64,000 nucleotides of DNA from the NCBI GenBank assembly GCA_947685225.1, contig CANTUV010000010.1, positions 5,146,001-5,210,000 of the forward strand, in the 5' to 3' direction. The position numbers and the translations under genes are program-made. Below are positions 34,772 to 47,699 of this stretch, in pieces (position 1 is the first letter of the stretch; every line of letters begins with the position of its first letter). Under the pieces are notes generated by a model. That model worked only from the letters and a program-made list of their open reading frames with translations. It was not told where the DNA came from and did no database searches. This stretch comes from Garcia nutans (Eukaryota; Streptophyta; Magnoliopsida; Malpighiales; Euphorbiaceae).

Positions 34772-37700
34772 CAACAACAACAACAACAACAACAACTAAG
34801 CCTTAATCCCAAACAAGTTGGGGTCGGCTGTATGAATTCTCAACAAAATAAGCTCAAAAGACACCAAAAAAGATACTCCAGCCTTAGGCCCCTTCCAAGA
34901 CACGGATTTTACGTCTCCATTCAAGTCTGTCATTAATCAAATCCGCATCAAGATCTAAGGCACGTAAGTCTCTTGCTATCACCTCCTTCCACACAGTTCT
35001 ACGTCTGCCACGACCTCTAGCCCCCTCAATCAATAAATTCTCACACTTACGAACTGCAGCATTAGGAGGTCTTCTTAAAACATGCTCATACCATCTAAGT
35101 CTTCCTTCCCTCACCTTATCTCCGACGTCCGCTACTTGGACTTTTTGTCTAATATGAACATTCTTAATTTTGTCCAGTCTGGTATGTCCACACATCCATC
35201 TTAGCATCCTCATTTCTGCCACACTCATCTTATGCAAATGTTGTCCCGTTGGTGCCCAACACTCACTACCATAGAGCATCGCAGGTCTAACAACCGTCCT
35301 ATAGAATTTACCTTTCACTTTCAGAGGTATTTTCTTATCACATAGAACCCCAGTCGCACCCTTCCACTTCAACCACCCTACCTGTATTCTGTGAGCCACA
35401 TCTTCATCTATACGGCCATCATTCTGGAACACCGAACCCAAATATTTGAAGTGCTTGGTTTTAGGAACCAAAACTCCATCCAACTTAACCTCATGTTCCT
35501 GCTTCTTCCTTAGACTGAACTCACAGTGCATATATTCCGTTTTACTCCTACTTAACTTAAAACCCTTGTCCTCGAGGGTTTTTCTCCACACTTCCAACTT
35601 ACGGTTTACACCAGCACTAGTCTCATCAATTAAAATGATGTCATCAGCAAACAACATACACCAAGGAACATCGTCTTGTATGCTTCTGGTTAGCTCGTCC
35701 ATAACCAGGGTAAATAAATATGGACTCATGGCTGAACCTTGATGCAATCCGGTAGTAATAGGGAAAACCTCAATGTCTCCACCAGGTGTTTTCACACTAG
35801 TGGATGCATTCTCATACATGTCCTTGATGATGTTGATATATTTGCCGTTGACTCCTTTCCTCTTCAAAACCCACCATAACACTTCTCTTGGTACTCTATC
35901 ATAGGCTTTCTCCAAGTCAATAAATACCATGTGGAGATCTTTCTTCTTCTCTTGATACAATTCCATTAGTCTTCTTAGAAGAGAAATGGCCTCCATGGTA
36001 GATCTCCCTGGCATAAACCCAAACTGATTCTCCGAAACTCTTGTAAGCTTCCTCAATCTGTGTTCAATAATCCTTTCCCATAATTTCATAGTATGGCTCA
36101 TAAGTTTGATACCCCAATATTTGTACAACATTGAATGTCTCCCTTATTTTTATATATGGGTACCATGATACTCTTCCTCCAGGCATTCGGCATCTTACGT
36201 CCTTTCACAATAGCATTAAAGAGTTTAGTTAACCAGGCAACTCCTACCTCTCCAAGGTTCTTCCAAACCTCTATAGGAATACCATCCGGGCCACAAGCTT
36301 TACCAACTTTCATATACTTCAAGGCTTCTCTTACTTCACTATGCAAGATCCTCCTAGACCAGCTGATATAATCATTTGTTGCATGAAGACCTTGAAAATC
36401 TTGTTCATGTTCAGGGTTGAATAACTGCTCAAAATAAGCCTTCCACCTCTCCTTAATCTCAACATCTCCTGTCAACACCCGTTGATCTTCGTCCTTTATA
36501 CATTTGACTTGGCTTAAATCTCTGCTTTTCCTTTCTCTCATCCTTGCAAACTTATAAATGCCCATTTCTCCCTCTTTAGTACCTAACTTTTGATAAATCC
36601 CTTCTAAGGCTCTGCCACGAGCTACACTAACAGCCTTCTTTGCCTCTTTCTTAGCCCTCTTATATTCCTCAAAGCCCTCGCTATTAACCGCATTCGGTAA
36701 CTTTTTATACCATTCCCTCTTAGCCTTAATAGCCTTTTGAACCTCCTCATCCCACCACCATGCATCGTGCGGTCGAGGCCCTGCCCCTTTAGAGATCCCA
36801 AGCAATTTACTACCTGCTTTCTTAATGCCACCTTCCATTTTTGTCCACAAGTCCTCTGCACTAGCCTCAAGGTTCTAAATTTCTTCCTTTAGTAACTCCT
36901 CCTTAAAGGTACCTTGAGCTAGGTCTTTCAATTTCCACCATCTTATCCTTGGTTCCAATATTTTCTTATCATTCCTCCAGCTACTTTTATTCTTAACATC
37001 TAAAACCACAATACGATGTTGCGCCGTCAATGCTTCACCCGGAATGACCTTGCAATCCTTACACTTACTTTTGTCCCGTCTTCGAGTAAGTATGAAGTCT
37101 ATTTGACTTTGGGTTCGTCCACTCTTAAAGGTAATCAAGTGTGACCCCCTCTTTTCAAAGCAGGTATTCGCCAGCACTAGATCATAAGCCACCGCAAAAT
37201 CCAAAATGCTCTTTCCCTCCTCATTCCTGTTGCCAAAACCATAACCCCCATGGACACTGTCATAACCATTACTGTCCTTACCAACATGCCCGTTAAGGTC
37301 CCCACCAATGAAGATTTGCTGATTATCCGGAATACCTTGCATAATATCATCCATATCTTCCCAGAACTGAACCTTGGATGCTCCGTCCAAACCTACTTGG
37401 GGAGCATAAGCACTAATAACATTAATAGTGTCATCTCTCAAAACAAGCCTCAAAGAGATAATCCTGTCTCCCTTTCTCTTCACTTCCACCATCTTGTCTT
37501 TAAGCGTAGGCTCAATAATAATGCCCACACCATTCCTATTGTTATCCAAGCCACAATACCACAGCTTATATCCTGAGTTACCAATCTCTTTTGCTTTATT
37601 TCCCTTCCACCTGGTTTCCTGCAAACAAGCAATACTAACCTTCCTTCTTTTCAAAGTATCCACAAGCTCTATAGACTTCCCAGTCAGAGTGCCAATATTC

Positions 37701-38086
37701 CAACTACCTAATCTTAATCGGCTCCCTTGGACTTGCTTCTTTAGCCGCATTCGTCCATAATGTGGTAGCCCTTTCCTGTCTGACACCACATCCGGGCGCT
37801 GATATGGCGGGACTAACTTCTTTACCCATACCCGTCCATGGCATGGGAACCTTTGCTCATACTCCACCACACCCAGGCGTCGATGTGATGGAACCCCTTG
37901 CTCATTTAACATTACACCCGGGTGCCGATGTAGCGCATGCCTAGGTGAGCACGTCCTAACGGTATAATGATAGTTTTGAGAATCAATAGAAAGTTTGACA
38001 AAATTTTTACACTGGCCACTAACCTACCGCAACCCTCCTCCTTTATCCGGGCTTGGGACCGGCTACGATACTCGCAGGCGGAGTTT
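34772..38086 (-). mobile_element. RTE-type non-LTR retrotransposon, full length, 14-bp TSD
   Basis: About 3.3 kb. On the minus strand the 3' end is a (GTT)n tail (plus-strand 34772-34796), as is typical of plant RTE elements. Flanking duplications of TTTTTTAAACTTCA lie at 34758-34771 and 38087-38100, although the leading T-run makes the exact junction uncertain by a few bases. The element has a short 5' leader (38086-37913) and one long endonuclease/reverse-transcriptase frame. Confidence 0.93.
34884..37912 (-). pseudogene. RTE polyprotein (AP endonuclease + reverse transcriptase), two lesions
   Basis: N-terminal about 80 residues are a repetitive basic leader. The APE-like endonuclease follows with RLGSWNIGTLTG, LQETRWKG, SAYAPQVG, GGDLNGHVG, SQIDFIL and AQHRIVVLD. 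A lysine-rich linker leads to the reverse transcriptase with GPDGIPIEVWK, FGFMPGRSTMEA, FIDLEKAYDRVP, GLHQGSAMSPYLF and the catalytic FADDIILI. The C-terminus shows SECW and MLRWMCGHTR, typical of RTE. One in-frame TAG at 36875-36877 separates endonuclease and linker. One frameshift of minus one base near 36111-36127 disrupts the block between DIQ and IKLMSHTMK. Otherwise about 1000 residues are open, so the copy is young or recently active. It would copy its RNA by target-primed reverse transcription. Confidence 0.92.
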
Positions 38087-38100
38087 TTTTTTAAACTTCA

Positions 38101-39892
38101 CTATTAAATAAAAATATTTTAATAAAATAATAAAAATTAATATTTTAAATTATTTTTTCAAGCATTTAAAATTTATTAATTTTTATTAAAAAATTAATTT
38201 TAATTACAAAAATAGATCACACTCACAAAAAATAATATAAAAAATATATAAAAATATATTAATAAAAATCATTAAATTTATTATTAAACAAAATAAAATT
38301 ATTGATATATTATAAATATATTATAAATATTTTGCATATGTAAAAAAAAATATATAATAAAATTGTTGTTATATTATAGATTTATTGTTTTTATTTATGT
38401 AAGTTATGTGTATGTTATGTAGATATATGGATATTGTGTGCAAATAAAATTATTAATACATTATATATGCAAATAAAATTATTAATATATTATATATTGT
38501 ATGTATTAAAAGATTAAAAAATAAAATTATTAATATATTATTAGTATACTGTAGGTATATTGATATATTATAGTTATATTATTTATTGATATATTATAAT
38601 TGTATTATTTAGCAGATGTAGTAGATATTATTAGTGATATATTATAGTTATATTATTTATTGATATATTATAATTGTATTATTTAGCAGATGTAGTAGAT
38701 ATTATTAGTTTTATTGTGTATATTTTATACTTGTGTATATATTTATTTTTTATGCATATATTATGAATGTGAGATTAAAAAAATTATTTTTAAATAAAAT
38801 AACATAAATAAAAACTAAAAAAACAAAACAGAAAAAAAAATAAAAATTACCGTAAAAAAAACTTGAAATTGAAAAAAAAAATTGCGCCTTTCCATATAAA
38901 TGAAAAAAAAAAACTTCTCGCTCCGTTAGTTTTGAAAAGTGGCCAATAAAAACACGTAATCTGCGTAATATTCCCTCGCATGCGTCCTCGTTCGAAATCC
39001 AAATTATTTATCCACTCTATCTGAAACCAAATCCAAATCCGACCAATATCCGAATTACATTATTTGGATCAAAATTCAATTTTCTTTAACCAAAATTGAG
39101 ATTCGAATCCAAACAAAAAAGATACCTGAACCTAATTCAAAAATAAAGAATCCATCCGAAGCAAACTGAAGCCACAACTACAAGACCAAATTATTTTGAA
39201 GATCAAAAATTATGTAAGTGAAATCAAATGAAATTTTGAAGTTGAAGAGGAAAAAGTTCCTCAACCAAAATTTATCCTCGTTCATACATCTTCATTGATG
39301 AAAATGATATACAAAATTCTAAAGGAAGAAGAAAACTACGTTTGCCCCAAACAATAATCTGTCCCATTCCATTTAACAAATTCCCATTATTCAAATGCTA
39401 ACTTAGAGAGAGAACTTATTCACCAATTGGCCTGCCTATCTCAGCATTCTTTACCCAAACAGTGTTAACAAAATGCTTGCTATGATAGCACAAGTTCTTA
39501 CTTCACATGGTAGTTGATGGCTTGTATAATATACTTAGTAATGCAGTCGCAGTGGCAGCTGACTGTGGCGAACTGTTTACGTTTAAGATATTGCAGCCTA
39601 GGTTGTCCATTGGTTAGTAGCATAAGAAGTCCGGAGTTCAATCTCAATCCCCATACCCCCTTGCCTTTAAGAATTTCCAGTGTAGCAAAGAAACACGACA
39701 ATAGACTGGTTCAAAGGGACAGCATTAACACCAGAAGCGATCAAGAAATGCTTAAATAATAAGAGAGAAAGAGAGAGACAGACAGACAGAGAAGTCCACT
39801 GTCAGTGAATTTTCATGTACATTATGAAAATAAAAGGTAAAAATGCATTATACAAATGACTACAAGCTTCTTTAATTTACATACCAAGTTCC
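38101..39892. other. AT-rich spacer between the RTE element and the helicase gene
   Basis: No gene. Includes a 74-bp tandem duplication (listed separately) and the probable 3' UTR of the helicase gene at its right edge. Confidence 0.4.
38561..38708. repeat. 74-bp tandem duplication
   Basis: 38561-38634 is repeated almost exactly at 38635-38708. Each copy begins TGATATATTATAGTTATATT and contains AGCAGATGTAGTAGATATT. Non-coding, probably by replication slippage. Confidence 0.85.
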
Positions 39893-42800
39893 TCATTCCC
39901 TTTCCATTGCATTAGCTGTCAAGTCTATGACTTTGCTAGAACCTGTTGAGATAAGACAACAACAAATGAACTCATGTTGATCATTACTACCCTGTCCTAG
40001 TTCAGCTAACATGGAAAATTGTTAATCAATCCATATCTCAATCCATAGACATATTCTCGAGTTAAGACTCATGCAAGTATGGACATTAGCAAAAGTTTTG
40101 CTTCGTCACAACATTGTGTGCTAGAGAGTTGACAACTGAAAAGTATTTTTCTCAAATGACAAATTTGGATGTCGAGAGAGGTTTGATTGCAGACTGGGCA
40201 AAACACAGGGACATACTGGCTGTAACACTTCGAGCTTTGCTTATAATTAAAAACAAATTCAAATTTCAGGCAACCTGATGCGAATGTCAATTGAAGAGTG
40301 GGCTAAAATATTGACATTGGCACTATCTTCATAAAAGAGAACTTTTGTGAAGATGCTTTGGACTAATCAAGAACCAGTAACATCCTTTTTCCTTGGAAAT
40401 ATTAGGCCTAGACCTTGTTTAGCTATAGAAAATAATTCTTATTTTCCTTTTCTCGTGTTCTTTTACATTCCGGTTTTTTACATTTCTATTTCCAACCTGA
40501 AAATTAGAAAACAAGAAACATATTAAAAAAAATTTTCCATTAAAACTCTCTAGTCATTCATTTCCATTTTCGTTCATTAAAACTCTCCATTCATTCATTT
40601 CCATTTTCATTTCTAAGGTTCTTTTTTGGTATCAAATATATAACTATTATTTCCGTAACTTTTTATTTTAAAAGAGAACAAAAAACAACATAAAGTAGTT
40701 TTCCACGATATAGTGTAATTTTGAAAAATTCGGAAAATTGTTTTTAAAGTTTCCATTTTAAAAAATTTTGATAACTAAACACCAAATTCTGGTTTTCCAT
40801 TTTCTTGGAATAATTTTCTAGAATATAGGTTTGTTTTCCAGAACTAAACAAGATCTTAGGATTCCCTCTTTCTCCATTTTCTTAGAATAATTTTCTAGAA
40901 TATAAGTTAGTTTTCCATAACTAAACAAGATCTTAGGATTCCCGATTTCCTCCACTTCTAGTCTCTACTTAGTACATATTAATATGGATTAGCAGCTTTA
41001 TGTGATTTTTAATTTGTTCTTTAGGACACCAGAAAATAGGTGATAAAAAATTTCAATTTTCTTTTTAATTTGTCCAATACATGAATTTGACAAAAAATAT
41101 AAATAATACCATACCTCTCTTCTTAAGTTTGTTTCTGAAGCTTCTTTTTCTACTAAAGGCTGATTCCTGTAGCCATAACAAAAGCATTTTAGCCATTTCA
41201 AGAATGCAAATCAGCAATAGAAGTACATGTCACTGCTGATATTATTTTATGAGTCAGAATGATAACTTGCAATAATAACGTCAAATTACCACCCTAAAAT
41301 ATTTTATAGAACTAGTATTAGTTTCAACAAAAAAAAAAAATCTTTGGGTCCTGCTTGACAAAGTGCAAAAGCAAAATATTAGTAAATAAAATCTTGAGCT
41401 AAAGCCACGGGAAATTACTAGAGGCTGACCCAGCTGCTTTGCTTGACAAATTGCTGCAACAAGATCTCGATTGGATAGAGTGTAAAGGCTAGTGACCAGC
41501 CCATATTGACCAGCTCGAGCTATTCGGCCAATCCTATGCAAGAAATCTACAGCAGAGGTAGCAAAGTCTGCCTGCAAAATAACATGCTCAAAGTAGGCTT
41601 CTTTTAAAACATAAATCACAAGGGAAAAAAAAAGGTTTTCAATAAAAGATGTAGGAAACAATCCTAAAAAAAGCTAGTTTTAGAAGAATATTAGAGAGCA
41701 TGCAATGAAAGATGAAAGAGGCCACCAAAAAGTGTCTCAAAGCCTCATTTATAAATAGCATAATGAAGTGCAGCTAAAGTATAGCTTCAACTAGAAAGTG
41801 GAAGAAACCTTCAAGAGCCAAATTGAAGGCTTCTGGTACTTCATGACTTCAAACTAATGCATCTTCCATGCTCATCCTTAAAACATAATTCAACCAACAT
41901 TCAATATTCATTTGGCTTAGCTTCTAGTTTCCAACAATTAACTATTAGATAATCATTGAAATAAGACATATGGCAAAAGAAATTTAAAAAAAAAAGTTTG
42001 CAATTGTACTTTCAAACTTTACCTTTTAGTATTTGTGGCTAAGAGCTAGCCTATACCTCAAACTGTTCTTTAAAGCTTGAAATCTAATTAAAGTGCCATT
42101 GAACTCCAAAATAATTAAGAAATAATTAAAACTAAGAAAATGAATATATTAAACTAATAATGTTGTATGTGTAAATAATATACATGCATTGTTTCTTTAT
42201 TCATAATTATATACATCAAAGACCATAAACAATTGATATAAAAAATAAAAAATTTATGTAGTTTGTTAAGAAATAATTGGTATGTAATACTAAAAATAAT
42301 GCTGTTACATAGTAAGTAGAATTTTTCATATAATACATAAAAAAAAATGTCTTGTTCATATTTTGCAATTTATATGTTGAATTACCAAATAATATACAAT
42401 CAATTGTACCCATTCACCACACCTTGCTAGTTGCTCACATCTAGTCCTGGTCGCTAATTGCCATCATTGAAGGCAAATAGGCCTTAAGGCTTCTGTGTAT
42501 ATTATAATCAGTCCTTATCAAAGCTCAAAACGATTAGATAATGTGACATTAAAAAATTTAAGATAATATTGAATTCAACAGTCAAAATTTGAGAAAACTT
42601 CTAGAGCAGGATCTTCCATGTGATAATAAAATCTTGACCCTCTCAATTAAGATGTGCTTTAGTAAAATTCTAGTCTCCTTCTGTAGATTCCAAAATCCCG
42701 CAAAAACTTGACTGTTTCTTTTGCAATTTTCTATTTATGTCCATGCTAGAAATTAATATAAGTTAAGGCTGAGAATATCTAGTATTTCATGTTTCACATT

Positions 42801-45800
42801 TTTCTTCAAAATATGGACATTGCCAGGGATTCTTGTTATGATAATAATGACAAATGCATAAATCAGTATCCAAAAATCAGTCAATGGAAAAACCTGGATA
42901 ACATGTGACACATTTGGAACATCAACTCCACGTGCAGCAGCATCAGTGCAAACAAAGATTCCACCTTTCTCTTGGAAATCAATTAATGTCTTTGCGCGTT
43001 CATCCAAAGAAGTATCTTTGTGGTAACGGTAGCATTCAATACCAGCTCTCTCCAATATCTTGGTTACTGCTTCAACAGCTTCGACAGTATTAGTAAAAAT
43101 CATAGTTCGACTTACACGAGATCTAGATCCTTGGTTCACAGCATCTATGAGTGAATCCACCTGGGTGTCAACTGTAACTTCAATCCACTTCTGTTCCAAT
43201 CTGGAAGGGAAATGAAGCAATGAGTAAGCAATAAAATCAACTTTCTGTATAAATGCAGCAGATATAAACGTATTAACAATTATGGCAGACACGTGTTTCA
43301 TCATACGATTTTGGAATTGAAATCACAGATAAATCATAAAAAGTTTGCATATCAGTGAAATCACTACAAACCAATGGTTCAAGTTGCAAAGGTTAATTCT
43401 ATCACTGCTATAATATAACACAAGAAGTCAAACTAAAAATCAAAAACAGCAATGTACCTATTAATTTATTAAAATGGCAAGAAAGGGCCCCGCGAAAGCA
43501 TCAGATCTAATCCGAAACAGAATGCCAAAAAAAGTTCATTGCTATACCACACACAATGGAGACATGGTGTCTTAATGACTATTGCCCCTTCTGTGTTACC
43601 CAGCCATAGGAACAAAAATCTAATATTTGGGGGACTAGGGTGCAAATAGAGTGCTATGTCTACATAAGAGTAATAGAAATCATAATGTTCACAAAAGAAG
43701 TGCATAATTTAATAAGAACAATGATAATTCATCACTTATCATCGATAGAAAGTTGAGAAATCAATTATCTTAGCACATATGGTTGTAGTATCCAGCATTG
43801 AAATGGAGTATCAAACCAGTAAACACAGAACAAGCATAATTAACCAATTATTCCGCAATGTGAAATATTTTTTCAATTAACTTAACAGATGTCAGGGAAA
43901 AGCACATAGACCATAATCAACATGTCAATAATTTATGTAGAGAATTCCTTACTGTGCCATGTATATTTTACTACGGATCCAAATCCTTATAAACCTCCAA
44001 GTTAGTTCACTAGATGTACCTATAACTAATCTTTAATAAATCCCAAACCTAACCACAACAATTATTGGTCGCATGTCGTGTTTTATAAAAATAACGCAAC
44101 AAAGAAAACAATAGTAACTAGTAACAAATAGCAAGCACAATAGAATGGGACCTTGGGTTGTGTCGGTGAAGATAGTTCCCACTAATCCAATTGGCATCTG
44201 GAAACATCCGTTTCAACACTGCTCCAGCAGTTTTTTTCCCATTACCAGGAAGGGTGGCAGCAATAAAAATGTACTGCTTACTGCGTAGATAGTCTTTTCT
44301 TACTCTTCTCCAGTCTTTTCTGTTGACAGGCCCAGCTTCATTTTCAATTTTTAATTCATCAACTTCAGTGTCACCTTCAAAATCTCCATCCTCTTCTGAG
44401 ACAGATTCATTTTTAAGTCCATCTTCATCTTTCGAGCCAAATTCCACAGGAGAATCAGAAACTAATTCCTTAGTATTCTCATGTGTAGATGTATTTCCTC
44501 TAGACAGTTGCTTTTCATCAAAACGGAGCATGTTCATTAGACGGATAACCTGATTCTGGAAGCTCCCACCCAAAAGCATGTCAGCTTCATCAAACACCTG
44601 CCAATTATAACAACAAATAAATTAAAGAAATATATATATATATATATAGATATAGGAATTATTAACTAACTGTTGACAATAACACATGTCATGTTGCTGA
44701 CAACACAGGCATCAAGGGAAAGAAGAGTACCACATATTTCACACCACGAATAAAATTCAACCTTCGCTGTTTTTTGGGGTCAATATTATTCAGAAGGGCA
44801 GCTGGTGTTGACACAACAATATCTGGCAAATTAACTGGCCATCCCTGCAGCCAAAATATCTTAGTCAGGCAATTCTAGTGCATTGGAAGCAAAAGGAATC
44901 TAGCACACTTACAGTAACACACAAGAAAAAAATTGCCTACCAAAACCACGCAGGTGTAAATTTGTAATCTGATAGTAACAATCACAGAATTGGTACCTGT
45001 CGGCCACAGATTGCAGCGACTTTGAGAAGTGGTTCACCATTATCATCACAAAGACCACTAGCCATTCGAACCACTTGTTCACACAGCAATACATTTGGAC
45101 AGAGAATTAGAGAAAGTCTACCCGAAGGAAACAGTTCTTGATCAAAAACAGAATCTCCAGTATCATCCAGTGGTTTGCATAACTTGTCGATTAAAGGAAC
45201 AAGGTAGGCATGTGTTTTACCGCTACCAGTCTCTGCTGCAACTACCACATCCTTTCCTGAGAGTATTGACGGTATAGAGGCAGCCTAATATGCAAGACCA
45301 CTATAAAGTTATACAAAATTCTATCAAACAAAACAAGAGCAAAAATTATTGCACCTGCATTTATCCAATTACAAGCCCAAAGAGTTACCACCCATTTATC
45401 ATAACAAACACAGATTTCCATAGCTTTCCAGTTTTTTCTCAGTTTTTTCTCTTCTTACATATATATGTAGATTACACATGAATTTAACCAGTTAAACTCA
45501 CCTGAACTAGAGACGGTCTATCGAAGCCAGCATTAGAGATAGCACGACAAAGACCATCAGAGAAGCCGAGAGAAGCCCACGAAACGCCTTCTTCAGCGAA
45601 GAATGTGTCCGTTACCTTCTTATCGGAGACAACAGCAGCGGCTGCGGAGGAAAACCCCCGGCTGCATCTTCCGTATGAATTATTGAGCCAAAACAAATGG
45701 ATTCTGGGCGAAGTAGATGGAGCAGATAAGGAGGATGGAGTAGAATTAGAAAGGTAGCAATAAGAGTGCTTCAACTGTGAGAGTAACAATTTAGGCGGAG

Positions 45801-45849
45801 ATAACAAGTTGTAAAGATGGAGGATTGAAGCAGAGCGATAGACCAGCAT
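39893..45849 (-). CDS. RH22: RH22-like plastid DEAD-box ATP-dependent RNA helicase
   Basis: Eight exons on the minus strand: 45849-45502, 45284-44997, 44844-44731, 44597-44152, 43200-42894, 41571-41419, 41166-41115 and 39942-39893. All borders are GT-AG with consistent phases, giving 585 residues, close to the known length of Arabidopsis RH22. Residues 1-75 are Ser/Leu-rich with few acidic residues, a likely chloroplast transit peptide. Motifs in order: VSWASLGFSDGLCRAI, AETGSGKT (I), LCPNVLLCEQ (Ia), STPAALL (Ib), DEAD (II), an acidic insert, AATLPGNGKKT (III), MIFTNT (IV), CTDAAARGVDVP (V), HRIGRIARAG (VI), and a basic tail FSRKRSFRNKLKKRG. In Arabidopsis RH22 acts in plastid 50S ribosome assembly, so the same role is inferred. 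Motif VI has Ile where HRIGRTARAG is usual. Nothing else suggests damage. Confidence 0.93.
40395..40945. repeat. MITE-like inverted/direct repeat block in the last intron of RH22
   Basis: The left side (about 40405-40440, CCTTGTTTAGCTATAGAAAA) is inverted at the right side (about 40910-40935, TTTTCCATAACTAAACAAG). The right end is itself duplicated: 40799-40866 and 40877-40944 are near-identical 68-bp direct copies. It lies in the 1.17-kb intron between exons 7 and 8, probably an old MITE whose end was tandemly copied. No target duplication was resolved. Confidence 0.6.
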
Positions 45850-46140
45850 TTGTTTTCAATTTTAAGATTTGTATGCCAAGTAAAAGGGAAAGAGTATGGA
45901 TTTCTAGTCGGGCATTAGGGGCTTAAGCATAAACCCCTGCCATCTGCTGCTTTGTTGCTTGCTTGTATGTGGATATGGCAAAAACGATGTCGTATTTATC
46001 ATTTTTTTTTTTCCGGAAATCACCTTTGTACGCCCTGCCTATTCGTTCAACTTATTTTCAAGTGTAGTAATTATACATACACCGTCCTCAAAAAAAAAAA
46101 AATCAACATACACCTCTTTTTGGGGGCAAATTAAACATCC
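45850..46140. other. upstream region of the RH22-like gene
   Basis: About 290 bp between the helicase start and the L1 remnant, the only host-like promoter space. No TATA element stands out. Confidence 0.4.
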
Positions 46141-46146
46141 TGGATG

Positions 46147-47638
46147 ACTAATAAGGGATTTGTTGATGTCTTGGCTGATTGTGGATTGATAGATTTAGAT
46201 ACAGATAGATATCCTTTCACATGGGAAATAAGAAGGGGGATTGAAGCATGGGTGGAGGAATGCCTAGATAGGGCTTTGAATTCACAGGCCTGGATGGACC
46301 AATTTGAAGGAGTTTGGAAATTGGAAGTGGGGGCAATGTGGACCACTCAGCCCTATTTTAAAGCTCTCAGAAGTCACGAGAGCAAAAAGAAATAATCGAT
46401 TTAAATCTGAAAATTCATGAGTTAGGGTTCTAAAGTGTGGCAATATTATTGAAGAAGTGCACATGGAGAATTCTTCTAATATTGAGACCAAGTTGGCTAA
46501 GTGTGGCAAAGCCTTTTATCAATATTAAAAAAAAGGAGTCAAGTGGTAAAATTGCCGAGCGCAGAAAAAACCAAGCTAATCTTAAAAGGAGCCACAAAGA
46601 CAATTCAACCCAATTGATTCAAGAATCCAAAAAGAAATTAGATAGTCGTCTGAAGCAAGAAGAAGACAAGTTGAAACAAAAGGACGAAATTTTTCCAGTT
46701 GAAAGAGGGAGACCAAAACTCGAAATTCTTCCATAATGCCATAAAGAGTAAATGAAGGTACAGCCAACTCATTCAATTGAAAAGGAATGATGTTGAGCTC
46801 AAGCATAGGCCAAGGGTTAGAAGAAATTTTAGAAAATTATTTTAGTCAGTTGTTGTCTTCCTCTAAGACTGAATATCATACAATTGTTAAAGTCTTTGAG
46901 GTGCACAACGAATGCTTCTCCAATCATTTACCCTATATGAGATCAAGAAGTTAGTCTTCTCAAATCTCAATGCATCCTGATAAATCACTTGGGTTAGATG
47001 GCATGAACCTAAGCTTTTATTAGAGATATTAGGACATCGTGGGATAAGAGGCTACTCCCAAAGAATTTGAACAAAACGAATTTGGTTTTATTTCCTAAGA
47101 AGGTAAAACCAGAAACCATGGCTAATTTATGTCTAATAGCTCAGTGCAATATGTTGTATAAGTTCATTTCCAAGGCCATAGCAAATAGATTGAAGGTGAT
47201 TCTTCTTAAGATTATATCTGAAGAACAAAGTGCTTTTCTTCTAGGGAGGCTCATTACTGACAACATCTTGGTGGCTTTCAAAGTTAGCCATTTTCTCAGA
47301 AGAAAGGCAAGGAAAAGAGGGCTTTACTGCTTTAAAGTTGGATATTAGCAAAGCATATGACAGAATTGAGTAAGGTTATTTGAGAGTTGTTTTGAAGAAG
47401 TTAGAATTCCGTGGTGAGTGGATTGATTTGATTTTGACTTTGTGTTTCCTCTATTCAGGACATGATTTTGTATGAAGGTTCTGAGATGGGTCCAATATTA
47501 CTAGAGAGAGGGTTGAGACAAGAGAATCCTCTTTTTTCATATCTCTTCATCTTGTGCGGATGTTCTTACGTCCCTACTTAGAAGCTATGAAAAGATTCAT
47601 GGATTTCAAGTCGCAAGAAGTGTGCCATTTGCATCACA
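46147..47638 (+). pseudogene. L1-type LINE ORF2 remnant, truncated and broken
   Basis: Pieces in several frames match plant L1 ORF2 in order. The end of the endonuclease reads GFVDVLADCGLIDLDTDRYPFTW (two parts, 46156-46218). A block equivalent to GDRNTKFFHNAIKSR appears as shifted codons near 46705-46750. The start of the reverse transcriptase reads MHPDKSLGLDGMNLSFY near 46970. Then LVLFPKKVKPE, FISKAIANRLK, EEQSAFLLGRLITDNILVAF (47070-47280) and a shifted DISKAYDRIE near 47340. The sequence stops near HGFQVARSVPFASH at about 47636, before the catalytic FADD motif, and runs into a (CT)n(AT)n tract. Multiple stops and frameshifts and missing ends show an old, dead copy. Confidence 0.85.
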
Positions 47639-47642
47639 TCTC

Positions 47643-47690
<48 letters not shown>

Positions 47691-47691
47691 T
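47643..47691. repeat. (CT)n(AT)n microsatellite
   Basis: About eleven CT units run directly into about thirteen AT units, at the point where the L1 remnant ends. Confidence 0.95.
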
Positions 47692-47699
47692 AAGATTTC

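Noticed and set aside
37250..37944. Open frames on the + strand opposite the RTE endonuclease, and at 35446-35742
   Set aside because: Antisense shadows of the RTE polyprotein.
39590..39680. tRNA- or SINE-like words (TGGTTAGTAGCAT, then GGAGTTCAATCTC) at A-box/B-box-like spacing
   Set aside because: The sequence cannot be folded by eye into acceptor, D and anticodon arms, and no A-rich tail or target duplication was seen. Too weak to call a tRNA or SINE.
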